From JARROD01 sp037384225 (lineage in GTDB: Bacteria > Pseudomonadota > Gammaproteobacteria > Pseudomonadales > Cellvibrionaceae), in NCBI GenBank assembly GCA_037384225.1, contig JARROD010000222.1, positions 1 to 9,278 on the forward strand: a stretch of 9,278 bases of DNA, written 5' to 3'. The position numbers and the translations under genes are program-made. This document shows, piece after piece, positions 1 through 6,367 of the stretch (its first letter is position 1; each line of letters starts with the position of its first letter). The notes under the pieces were generated by a model. That model had not been told where the DNA came from, made no database searches, and saw only the letters and a program-made list of their open reading frames with translations.

Positions 1-15
1 GCTGAGCGTAGTCGC

Positions 16-523
16 TCAAGCTTTGCTTTTTGGCCCATTTTGAAGTGCTTCAGACGTGGCTGTATAATTCTTGTGAACCAGGGTAAATTTACTCAAATCA
101 ATACCCAGCTTCTCCAGGATATGGCTACCGGAGCCCTCAGTGCCGGAGTTCCTTTTACCTATTCCAAACCCCTGGCCATAAAGCTCCTTCAGATCCTCCA
201 TGGTGCCTGTTTTCCTGTACTTATTGTCTATAACAAAATGCTCCACGTTTTGCCACAGCATGGTGATGGAACGCAGGTACTTCTGTTTTCCAGACCCCTG
301 CATTTCGCCGGTACCGGTAGCGGCCCAGGCTCCGTACAACCCCTGTAGAATGGCGAACTGGGCTTCCTTATCACGCAATAATTTAATGTTGGCCCCCGAA
401 CCCGCCGAGGTAATGGCGGATACGCTCAGGCCGTATTGAGGTTCCAGTTTTACCTTTGTGAGGGTAGCCAAAGCCACTTACCAGGAATAACACGATTACA
501 TAAATATTTTTTATTTGGCTCAT
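16..523 (-). pseudogene. TAXI-family TRAP solute-binding protein, frameshifted and internally deleted
   Basis: TAXI proteins are periplasmic substrate receptors for TRAP transporters. The body of the protein reads from 477 to 16 and shows the family pattern: an SAGSGANIKLL stretch, an AILQGLYGAW stretch, then GQGFGIGKRNSGTEGSGSH and SEALQNG. A good start lies upstream at ATG 523-521, with GGGAG 7 nt before it. It encodes a signal-peptide-like segment (MSQIKNIYVIVLFLVSGFG), but in another frame, and a TAA stops the body frame just upstream of 477. The usual IGTGG...YYP motif near the mature N-terminus is absent, so a deletion as well as a frameshift is likely (inference). A stop at 16-18 ends the frame after about 150 residues, well short of a usual 300+ residue protein. 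The window edge hides what follows. Very probably non-functional. Confidence 0.72.
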
Positions 524-582
524 GGCCGTTCTCCCATCATTATTACTAGGAATTTGCTTATTGTTAAATGTTGCTTAGCGCG

Positions 583-850
583 TTAAAAATTAATTTTGTA
601 TCCAATGGTAATATCATCTACGCCCCCTTTCTACAAACTTGTGATGCTGATTCTGAACAGTCGTTGCAGCTGTTTCCACACCTTAGACCCTATCCCCCGC
701 ACCTGTTGCCACGTTAGGGTCCGAGGTCTGGCCGAGATAGGAAAAGCCAACCTGCCACGGCCCTTTGTTTTTCAGTGTTGCACCCAATTTACGGCATTAT
801 TCACGCCAAAACTTAAGTTGTTGATTTTAAGGACAATATTTGTATGAAGG
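583..850 (-). pseudogene. Decayed outer-membrane beta-barrel protein, C-terminal part
   Basis: No single frame is open, but three minus-strand frames join into a barrel-like C-terminus. One frame gives NIVLKINNLSFGVNNAVNW, the next gives GATLKNKGPWQVGFSYLGQ then TSDPN, and the last gives DDITIGYKINF followed by TAA at 585-583. Alternating polar and hydrophobic residues ending in Phe match the beta-signal of outer-membrane barrels. An in-frame TAA (after GAGDRV) and at least two frameshifts break it. It lies about 60 bp upstream of the TAXI remnant on the same strand, so the two may once have been one operon. The exact barrel family cannot be told from this piece. The N-terminal part is missing. 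Confidence 0.5.
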
Positions 851-882
851 CGCCGTTTTTGAGAATTTTATTTCTCATAGCG

Positions 883-972
883 GAATGGAAAATGAGGTTT
901 GAGGAAGGCTGGGGTGCTGCCATCGATCAATTGGAAGAGCTGGCCAAGAACAAGGATAACGTTTCTGATTAG
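883..972 (+). pseudogene. 3' fragment of an AHSA1/SRPBCC-type gene
   Basis: The frame reads EWKMRF, then EEGWGAAIDQLEELAKN, then KDNVSD and TAG at 970-972. The GW..A.DQLE.L pattern is the usual C-terminal helix of AHSA1-like SRPBCC proteins (small lipid or Hsp90-associated START-like folds). Only about 30 residues are present, against about 150 in a whole protein. Upstream the reading becomes that of the oppositely oriented barrel remnant, so a junction lies near 850-880. The call rests on a short motif and is moderate. Confidence 0.45.
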
Positions 973-1036
973 CATGACGTTGTCACTGATCAACGCATTG
1001 TCTCCACAATGTTCTTGCCGTCAGCGGCATTGGTGG

Positions 1037-1053
1037 CAAACGCTTTGGGTATA
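1037..1053. repeat. 17-bp remnant of a MITE terminal repeat
   Basis: CAAACGCTTTGGGTATA is identical to the outermost 17 bp of the terminal inverted repeats of the full copies at 6085-6294 and 9048-9227. A chance 17-bp match in 9 kb is very unlikely. The sequence to its left does not continue into the element, so the copy has been truncated. Its outer end points right and stops 14 bp before the hydrolase stop codon. Confidence 0.75.
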
Positions 1054-1067
1054 GTTACCTTTGGTTG

Positions 1068-1730
1068 TTATCTGAATGCGACCTGTAACCATTGCTTTAG
1101 CGGTACCACCCATTCGTCTCTGGGAAGATAAAAGGCACCATGCTCCTTGCCGGTTGAAATGGCGATCTCTGAAAAACTGGATATCCCAGTGCTGCGCTCT
1201 TTCATAAAATTACACGAACCAACTTGATCTGACGTTTCATAGATGGAAAAAACATGGCCATATAGCTGAAGTTTTGGACTGTTTTTCGCTAGACCAGCAC
1301 AGCCCGCCAAGATCGCAAAATTTATTTCTCTATTTTTTAGCTCATTTGAGGCAAGAATTGTAATTGCGCCTCCACGTGAAAAACCGACCAGTGCGATATT
1401 CTTAGGTGGAACACCGGCATCGATTAGCGAATTGACTTCATTTGCTAGCTTCTTTGCGTATTTAAATGGATCGGTATTTTTATGACGGTGGTATGCAATC
1501 AGGTTGTATGAGCTATCACTTAACTTGTTTTTGATTGCTGGAAAATCATATACTCCCCACTTTGGGTTGACTGGCTGTTCATTTTTCCCCTCAACGATGT
1601 ATCCGTGAGAATAGAATACATACTTCTGACTAGGATCTACCTTCTCTGGAAGGCCTGGGTAGGACTCACTAGAAAACACATTTATCGAAAAAGTCAAAAA
1701 TACTATCCCAATAAGAAAGTTATTAAGCAT
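1068..1730 (-). CDS. Secreted alpha/beta-hydrolase family protein
   Basis: A 220-residue protein starting at ATG 1730, chosen because AGAAGGAG stands 5-6 nt upstream. A longer reading to 1769 has no such site. Residues 1-20 (MLNNFLIGIVFLTFSINVFS) form a Sec signal peptide, so the enzyme should be periplasmic or secreted. FYSHGY near residue 40 is the usual oxyanion-side strand. GFSRGG holds the nucleophile Ser118. Asp168 (ETSD) and His197 (KEHGAF) complete a plausible Ser-Asp-His triad in the right order. The substrate is unknown; an esterase or lipase-like role is inference from the fold. It is the last of three same-strand genes, 81 bp after the 102-aa orphan, and is AT-richer than the flanking genes. 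No clear terminator follows. A MITE end lies 15 bp downstream. Confidence 0.8.
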   Translation of the reverse strand: MLNNFLIGIVFLTFSINVFSSESYPGLPEKVDPSQKYVFYSHGYIVEGKNEQPVNPKWGVYDFPAIKNKLSDSSYNLIAYHRHKNTDPFKYAKKLANEVNSLIDAGVPPKNIALVGFSRGGAITILASNELKNREINFAILAGCAGLAKNSPKLQLYGHVFSIYETSDQVGSCNFMKERSTGISSFSEIAISTGKEHGAFYLPRDEWVVPLKQWLQVAFR

Positions 1731-1811
1731 GATACTCCTTCTATGTTTTACAGATAACGCTTTTAGCAAGCACCGTTTATAGGCGGCGCTTTGACTTTTT
1801 GGGTCAGGTTT

Positions 1812-2120
1812 TCACAAAAACGGCTTTTCTGAGATATTTATATTTTCACATCCGAGCTTCATCGAATTAGAGCAATCTATGCCGACCACTTCATAATTAC
1901 CGTCAAGGACGTTGTGGTTTTCCAGTTTATCTATTCTAATTTCAGAGATGCTGAATATTTTATGAACTGAATGAATGTCTCTCAACTCTTCAGCAAAAAT
2001 AATAATATCATTATCACCATAATTTAGAGATATTTCGGCGTCATAGCGCCCACTTCTGCAATTAGAGTGAGTCAACTGTATTGAATTTACATCAAATCCA
2101 GTAAGCGAAAATATTTCCAC
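1812..2120 (-). CDS. Small orphan protein of unknown function (102 aa)
   Basis: I do not recognise this protein. The start is GTG at 2120-2118, supported by GGAG 7 nt upstream. No signal peptide or membrane segment is visible. The protein is acidic, with alternating strands suggesting a beta-rich fold and three cysteines (residues 21, 83 and 91), two of them in a CSNSMKLGC motif near the end. It lies between two genes for secreted proteins, 100 bp after the NTR-like gene and 81 bp before the hydrolase, on the same strand and with similar AT-rich base use. Co-transcription is possible but the gaps are wide, and each gene has its own ribosome site. Real coding is likely from the strong start signal and length; the role is unknown. 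Confidence 0.6.
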   Translation of the reverse strand: MEIFSLTGFDVNSIQLTHSNCRSGRYDAEISLNYGDNDIIIFAEELRDIHSVHKIFSISEIRIDKLENHNVLDGNYEVVGIDCSNSMKLGCENINISEKPFL

Positions 2121-2220
2121 TGATTAGCTCCAAGTTCAACGATAAAGGTAACTCGACGGTTTGTGACGTTAGCGGAAAAAGTGGTCTGGTTAACCGCGAG
2201 GGCGTGTGACTATTTAAATG

Positions 2221-2643
2221 CTACATGCTTGATTCTTTGAATGAGTTTAGTAACTCTATCTGCTCACTTGATTGAACCCTTCCAGACCCATCACAAACAC
2301 TTATTGTATTTCCTTCGTGTAAAAAGAAAATATAAAGACCACTAACTAGCAAACCCACGCTACAGTTACCGCCTTGATACTCTGCATCTAAAACCTTACC
2401 AAATTTTGGTGGATTACCTTTAAATATTTTTTGAGTTTGGTATCTTCCAAGGACGTGATAATTTCCTGTATTTTGTAATCCACCATTGCCATTTATTAAT
2501 TCTGCGCTAATCACACGCGCCATAAATACTGATTTTGCCTTGGAATATAACTCTTTAGGATCATAATTTGCACATGAACATGTGTGCCCATAAGAAGTCC
2601 AAAAGCCGAATACACACATAAAGATTAACTTCAAATTTTGCAT
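2221..2643 (-). CDS. Secreted NTR/TIMP-like domain protein
   Basis: A 140-residue protein starting at ATG 2643, chosen because AGGGGAAC lies immediately upstream. Residues 1-20 are a Sec signal peptide. The mature end begins near HTCSCANYDP, the CxCA start typical of bacterial netrin/TIMP-like (NTR) domains. It is followed by SKAKSVFMARVIS, matching the usual 'A..VF.GRV' strand. Cys94 in GGNCSVGLLVSGLYIFFL and Cys117 in SVCDGSG can pair with Cys22 and Cys24 as in that fold. Length fits a single-domain protein. Bacterial members are mostly uncharacterised. An envelope protein-binding or inhibitor role is inference by analogy only. It is first of three same-strand genes in the AT-rich block. 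A longer reading to 2706 lacks the signal peptide at its N-terminus. Confidence 0.75.
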   Translation of the reverse strand: MQNLKLIFMCVFGFWTSYGHTCSCANYDPKELYSKAKSVFMARVISAELINGNGGLQNTGNYHVLGRYQTQKIFKGNPPKFGKVLDAEYQGGNCSVGLLVSGLYIFFLHEGNTISVCDGSGRVQSSEQIELLNSFKESSM

Positions 2644-2715
2644 GTTCCCCTCATGATAAAGAACGCAAACATTGGGAGCTAACTTAATATATTTGTTAAA
2701 TGCCATAATCGCATT

Positions 2716-2970
2716 CTACTTTAGAGATTCTTGTTTTGAAAGAGGAATACCACTTTTTACGACCAAGTTCTTGCGCTTGTTGATGTCCGATGTTGGACTT
2801 CCATTTTTCAATAGGCGCTGGTGCCTAAGCCGCGAATTAACCTCACGCGCTTCCCCGGAGTCTTTGCACCCAACAGCCAACACCGGGTTCAAGTGACACC
2901 GGCCAGGCGCGGCAAAAAGCCAGACAACTATTAAAAGAAGGGGGAACAAAAATTGACGCACTCTGCACAC
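2716..2970 (-). CDS. Doubtful 84-aa ORF starting inside a MITE end
   Basis: An open frame whose first codons lie in the repeat end at 2928-2995. It reads VRQFLFPLLLIVVWLFAAPG, which looks like a signal peptide, then a basic, unfamiliar sequence ending at 2716. The hydrophobic start is a by-product of the GAAGGGGGAAC-type repeat sequence, and I recognise no domain. It is listed because the 2716-2927 stretch has no other annotation and because transposon-derived starts can be expressed. It is probably not a real gene. Confidence 0.2.
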   Translation of the reverse strand: MCRVRQFLFPLLLIVVWLFAAPGRCHLNPVLAVGCKDSGEAREVNSRLRHQRLLKNGSPTSDINKRKNLVVKSGIPLSKQESLK

Positions 2971-2995
2971 CTAAATCTCAAACGCTTTGGGTATA
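2928..2995 (+). mobile_element. Half MITE copy (right end only)
   Basis: These 68 bp are identical, base for base, to 6227-6294, the right end of the full copy. They include the TTAAAAGAAGGGGG tract, the ATTGACGCACTCTG segment and the terminal repeat ending GGGTATA. No left terminal repeat is found upstream, and the DNA left of 2928 does not match the interior of the full copies, apart from a loose resemblance at 2897-2918 to the CGGCCAGG..GGCAAAAAGG segment of the copy at 9048. The copy was cut by deletion or recombination. Same orientation as the 6085 copy. Confidence 0.85.
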
Positions 2996-3014
2996 TTTAA
3001 CGCGGGACGTGGGG

Positions 3015-3099
3015 CGACTTACGTCCTGAGAGTCATTTGGCAGCTGCTTTTCGGTCAAATTGACCAAAACAAGGGCAATTTAAGTCGGCCTGACTCTCA
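3015..3099. other. Interleaved inverted repeats with a central hairpin
   Basis: CGACTTA (3015-3021) and TGAGAGTCA (3027-3035) have exact reverse complements at TAAGTCG (3081-3087) and TGACTCTCA (3091-3099). The arm order a-b-a'-b' means the two stems cannot form as nested hairpins. They would make a pseudoknot or alternative folds. Between them lies a perfect short palindrome, GGTCAA-A-TTGACC (3053-3065). The segment lies between the MITE end and the 3' end of the fructosamine kinase gene. It could be a structured RNA, an operator or a decayed mobile-element end. Nothing matches a family I know. Confidence 0.35.
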
Positions 3100-3155
3100 A
3101 CATTGTGATTTGAGCCGTCATATCTAGCTCTGAAAAGCCGGGCCAAATTTAGCCT

Positions 3156-4070
3156 CTAGCCAAGATATTGCCGCAGAATCCGACGCAACGAATTTCCGTA
3201 GTGTCCACCGAACAAATTCAAATGATTCAGCACATGGTAGGCATTATACAAATCAGCACGCGTCCGCCACACGGCGTTTATATTACGCGTAGTTTGATAC
3301 GCCTCGTAGAAAACCGGATCGAATTCACCAAACAAGGTGGTCATCGCCAAATCGGCTTCGGCCCAGCCATAATGCGCCGCCGGATCGAATATTTTAGCCC
3401 CCTCCGATGTGTTCATGGCATTGCCCGACCAGAGATCGCCGTGGATTAGCGACGGCGGTTGTTCTGGAATCCAGCGTTCGAGTTGCGACGCCAGTTTTTC
3501 AACCTGCTGCAATACAGCCCGATCGAGCTTGCCAGTATCGAACGCCCGTTTTGCCTGAAACATCAAACGATGTTCGGCAAAAAATGCAAAACCATCGTCC
3601 GTTGGTGCATTGGGTTGGGGTGTTTCTCCGCAAAAGTTATCACACTTAAAACCAAAGTAAGGCTGTTCTGCAGCGTGCAGTTGTGCCAACTTTTCACCCA
3701 AGGCTTGCCAGTAGCGTCGATTCGGCGCCGCGGGTGTCAGACAGGTCATAATCAGGCACTTGTCGCTGTGCGCTATGGGCTCAGGAGCAAACCGGGGTAC
3801 CTGTTGATTAATCGCGGTAAGCCCCAGGGCTTCGGCGTCAAACATAGCGGCGCTCGAATGGTATTTTAAAAACAGGCGCTTTCCGTGACTCAATGTGACA
3901 ATGTAGGTTTCATTAATACAACCGCCGGCAACCGGCGTTAAATCGCGCACCTTCGCCTGCAGTGTTGTTTCAAGCCAAGTTTTTGTTTTCGATGGAAGAC
4001 TCATGGAGTTACCGTGCACGTTCCTAAGGTTCCTGTACATGGGATTCCTGTACATGGGGTTACTTTGCAT
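3156..4070 (-). CDS. Fructosamine kinase family protein (ketosamine kinase, YniA-like)
   Basis: Members phosphorylate sugar-amine adducts (fructosamines or ribulosamines) on proteins, which makes the adduct unstable and so removes glycation; they act in the cytosol. Visible family features, numbered from 4070: Gly-rich PVAGGCINETY loop near 47-56, ATP-binding Lys69 (LFLKYH), Glu80, catalytic-loop HGDLWSGN (210-217, with Asp212 and Asn217), metal-binding FDPAAHYG (Asp229), and the C-terminal YHVLNHLNLFGGHY motif. No signal peptide. The start is uncertain. ATG 4070 has AGGGG just upstream; ATG 4040 has AGGA 5 nt upstream; ATG 4004 gives a 282-residue protein that fits E. coli YniA best but has a weak site. 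The extra N-terminus is built from a 15-bp tandem repeat (MYRNP-MYRNL). It is divergent from the amidohydrolase gene, with a 122-bp gap between the two starts. Confidence 0.9.
   Translation of the reverse strand: MQSNPMYRNPMYRNLRNVHGNSMSLPSKTKTWLETTLQAKVRDLTPVAGGCINETYIVTLSHGKRLFLKYHSSAAMFDAEALGLTAINQQVPRFAPEPIAHSDKCLIMTCLTPAAPNRRYWQALGEKLAQLHAAEQPYFGFKCDNFCGETPQPNAPTDDGFAFFAEHRLMFQAKRAFDTGKLDRAVLQQVEKLASQLERWIPEQPPSLIHGDLWSGNAMNTSEGAKIFDPAAHYGWAEADLAMTTLFGEFDPVFYEAYQTTRNINAVWRTRADLYNAYHVLNHLNLFGGHYGNSLRRILRQYLG
4030..4058 (-). repeat. 15-bp tandem duplication carrying start signals
   Basis: TTCCTGTACATGGG occurs at 4030-4043 and again at 4045-4058, a period of 15 bp. Read on the minus strand, each unit contains CCCATG followed by TACAGGAA, so the AGGA of one unit stands at ribosome-site distance before the ATG of the next. 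The period is a multiple of three, so all the ATGs are in the kinase frame. Confidence 0.8.
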
Positions 4071-4192
4071 GAATCCCCTGTGGATGACAACGATTCATAA
4101 TCTCGATACACTCATTGTACAACCACTGTACCGGCAGCAATCAACAAGACGTTGATTCTGTTAACCCATTTAATACAAAACGAATAAACATA

Positions 4193-5869
4193 ATGAAAAA
4201 ACTGATAATTGCTTTTAGTGTGTTTTTGCTGGCCTGCGTGACGACTCAGGCACAATCCAACGCGACCCTGATTCATAACGTCAAAGGATACACGCTCACC
4301 GGGCAACCCGGAAACAGCGCCAAACTGAAAAAGTTTGACGCACTGGTTTTTAAGGATGGCAAAGTGCTGTTCACCGGAACCGCCGAGGCCGCGCAAAAAG
4401 ACTACCCCAAAGCGAAGCGCATTGATGGCCATGGTAAAACACTGTTGCCCGGGCTCATCGATGCCCACGGTCATGTGCTTGGTCTTGGTGAAAGCTTGTC
4501 CACCGTTGATTTACGCGACACGCAATCGGAACAGGAAGCGGTACAACGAGTTATTGATTATGCGCGGGAAAATCCCAAGCAGCAGTGGATTATTGGACGT
4601 GGATGGAACCAGGTATTATGGCCCGATAAGCAATTTCCCAGTAAGGCGTCTCTCGATAAATTAAAGCTGAACCGACCGATACTCCTGAGTCGCATTGACG
4701 GACACGCCGCCTGGGTCAATTCAAAAGCCCTGGCATTGGCAGGTATACATAAAACCACGGCCGATCCCGATGGTGGACAAATCATTCGCGATGAACAAGG
4801 TGAAGCCACGGGTGTGTTAATCGATACGGCGGAGTTTCTGGTCACCGAAAAGATTCCCGCTCCCACACAACTCGAAAACAACTTCGCTCTGGATAAAGCC
4901 TTTTCACATTTAATCGCGTTAGGATTAACCAGCGTGCACGACGCCGGCATTGGACAACCTCTATATCAACTTTATCAACAGCGTGCGAAAAAGCAGCAAT
5001 TGTCCCTGCGCATTTACGCCATGCTTGATGGCAGTTCCGGTAATCTTGCTCAGTGGTTAAAACAGGGAATTATTCGTACAGACGATGACAAACTCTTGAT
5101 CCGCAGCGTCAAATTCTACTCCGATGGAGCACTCGGCAGCCGCGGCGCAGCGCTTATCGAGCCTTACTCCGATCAAAAAGATCACAAAGGCCTGTTGGTC
5201 ACACAGCCCAAAGTGCTAAAAAGCAAAGTCATGGAAGTTCTGGAGGCGGGTTTTCAAGCGAATATTCACGCTATTGGTGATCGCGGAAATCGCATTGTGT
5301 TAAACGCCATAGAGTTGGCATACCATGCCGGTTTCGGAAAAGGATTGCGTCACCGAATTGAACACACACAGGTGGTTGCCCTGGACGACTTCGGGAAACT
5401 AAAATCGCTCGATTTAATTGCGTCCATGCAGCCCACACACGCCACCAGCGATATGAACATGGCCGAAGACCGTGTTGGTCCCGATCGCATTAAGGGTGCT
5501 TACGCGTGGCGAACCTTACTTGATCAGGGCACTATTATTGCCTCGGGTTCTGATTTTCCGGTGGAACTGGCCAATCCCTTTCATGGCATTCACGCCGCTG
5601 TAACCCGGCAAAACCACAATAACCAACCACCCGGAGGTTGGAAGCCCGAGCAAAAAATGACATTAACGGAAGCGCTCCGGAGTTTTACCCTGGACGCAGC
5701 TTACGCGGCACATCAGGAAGATTCGTTGGGATCTCTAGAACCCGGGAAGTGGGCCGACTTTATTCTGGTAGATCAGGATATTTTTGCGATCGACGCTACC
5801 GAGTTGTGGAAAGTTCAGGTTGAACAAACCTGGATTGCCGGTCAACAAGTGTTTCATAAAGCGCTATAA
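4193..5869 (+). CDS. Exported amidohydrolase family protein (YtcJ-like, amidohydrolase 3)
   Basis: A 558-residue metal-dependent hydrolase. ATG 4193 is chosen because it begins MKKLIIAFSVFLLAC, a clear signal peptide. Cleavage could be lipoprotein-type at Cys15 (LLAC) or after AQA at residue 21. The ribosome site is weak. Metal and catalytic residues appear in family order: His92 and His94 (GLIDAHGH), Lys307 in VKFYSDGALGSRGAAL (the carboxylated-Lys position), His359 (ANIHAIGDRG), His390 (HRIEHTQ) and Asp454 (ASGSDFPVE). The C-terminal GSLEPGKWADFILVD is the usual small beta domain of this superfamily. Length is normal. YtcJ-like enzymes hydrolyse amide or cyclic C-N bonds; the substrate is unknown here. 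Export puts it in the periplasm or on a membrane, away from its cytosolic neighbour, the divergent kinase. No strong terminator is seen downstream. Confidence 0.92.
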   Translation: MKKLIIAFSVFLLACVTTQAQSNATLIHNVKGYTLTGQPGNSAKLKKFDALVFKDGKVLFTGTAEAAQKDYPKAKRIDGHGKTLLPGLIDAHGHVLGLGESLSTVDLRDTQSEQEAVQRVIDYARENPKQQWIIGRGWNQVLWPDKQFPSKASLDKLKLNRPILLSRIDGHAAWVNSKALALAGIHKTTADPDGGQIIRDEQGEATGVLIDTAEFLVTEKIPAPTQLENNFALDKAFSHLIALGLTSVHDAGIGQPLYQLYQQRAKKQQLSLRIYAMLDGSSGNLAQWLKQGIIRTDDDKLLIRSVKFYSDGALGSRGAALIEPYSDQKDHKGLLVTQPKVLKSKVMEVLEAGFQANIHAIGDRGNRIVLNAIELAYHAGFGKGLRHRIEHTQVVALDDFGKLKSLDLIASMQPTHATSDMNMAEDRVGPDRIKGAYAWRTLLDQGTIIASGSDFPVELANPFHGIHAAVTRQNHNNQPPGGWKPEQKMTLTEALRSFTLDAAYAAHQEDSLGSLEPGKWADFILVDQDIFAIDATELWKVQVEQTWIAGQQVFHKAL

Positions 5870-5997
5870 AGAACGGTGTAAACAATCGGACGTTGTCTTT
5901 GATACTCTGCAAGCTGTAGCCCTGATCTGCATCGACCAGACCATGACCCAACATTTCGAAATTTCCCTGATTTTTCAATTGGTTGTTGCTTTTCGTT
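5870..5997. other. Non-coding stretch with a possible coding scrap on the minus strand
   Basis: No intact gene or clear terminator. On the minus strand (about 5985 to 5885) the open frame reads NFEMLGHGLVDADQGYSL then QSIKDNVR. This looks like real protein sequence but matches no family I can name. It has no start signal and runs into the antisense of the amidohydrolase end, so at most it is a fragment. Confidence 0.25.
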
Positions 5998-6065
5998 GGT
6001 AACTTCTCAATTACCTCCGGACGTCCGCCTGACACTGTGCCGACCCCGGATTATTGAGAAGTTAC
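5998..6065. mobile_element. 68-bp mini-element, IS66-like ends
   Basis: GTAACTTCTCAAT (5999-6011) and its exact reverse complement (6053-6065) form 13-bp terminal inverted repeats, with weaker matching inward to about 22 bp. TTTTCGTT occurs directly on both sides (5990-5997 and 6066-6073), an 8-bp target duplication. One extra G (5998) lies between the left duplication and the left GTAAC. IS66-family elements have GTAA-type ends and 8-bp duplications, so this may be an internally deleted relative; the family call is inference. It has no coding capacity. Confidence 0.6.
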
Positions 6066-6084
6066 TTTTCGTTCAGGCACCATA

Positions 6085-6294
6085 TATACCCAAAGCGTTT
6101 GAGATTTAGGTGCACAGAGCACGCCCCTTTTTGTCCCTGGCCGCGTTGCTCCGTCTAGCCGCTCCAGGCATTCGCGGCGCTAGCGCCCTCACATGGGGCC
6201 TGCTATGCAGCGTCGTCGCGCCCCTGCTATTAAAAGAAGGGGGAACAAAAATTGACGCACTCTGCACACCTAAATCTCAAACGCTTTGGGTATA
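6085..6294 (+). mobile_element. Full 210-bp MITE copy
   Basis: Perfect 28-bp terminal inverted repeats lie at 6085-6112 (beginning TATACCCAAAGCG) and 6267-6294 (ending CGCTTTGGGTATA). Subterminal segments differ between ends: GAGCACGCCCCTTTTTG on the left, and TTAAAAGAAGGGGG with ATTGACGCACTCTG on the right. The interior is GC-rich and includes GGGCCTGCTATGCAGCG. The outer TA at each end could be a TA target duplication, as made by IS630/Tc1-type transposases (inference). There is no transposase gene, so it is non-autonomous. It is inserted directly after the last sense codon of the VOC fragment. Confidence 0.85.
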
Positions 6295-6363
6295 GAAACG
6301 CACACCATCAGGATCATGCATATGCAAGGGTCCAAACAGAGATCGCTTCCAAGCACCAAAACT
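6295..6363 (-). pseudogene. C-terminal scrap of a VOC/glyoxalase-like gene, cut by the MITE
   Basis: The minus-strand frame reads SFGAWKRSLFGPLHMHDPDG then VRF, followed directly by MITE sequence that adds YTQSV and a stop. The HDPDG-x-x-(F/I/L) motif is the usual last strand and metal-ligand region of vicinal-oxygen-chelate proteins. Only about 23 residues remain, and on the other side the frame meets a GAF remnant. The MITE insertion removed or displaced the true end. The family call rests on this one motif. Confidence 0.45.
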
Positions 6364-6367
6364 GTGA

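Noticed and set aside
1730..2715. Integron-like gene cassettes in the three-gene AT-rich block
   Set aside because: Gap sizes and shared orientation fit, but the gaps at 1731-1811 and 2121-2220 show no paired RYYYAAC...GTTRRRY core sites or long imperfect stem, and no integrase is in the window.
3168..3869. Plus-strand ORFs of 80-136 residues
   Set aside because: They are antisense shadows of the fructosamine kinase gene, which shows full family motifs on the minus strand.
4112..4192. Longer amidohydrolase start at 4115
   Set aside because: It would bury the signal peptide behind 26 unrelated residues; ATG 4193 places it at the N-terminus.
5870..5910. Rho-independent terminator after the amidohydrolase
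   Set aside because: No GC-rich hairpin followed by a T run is present.
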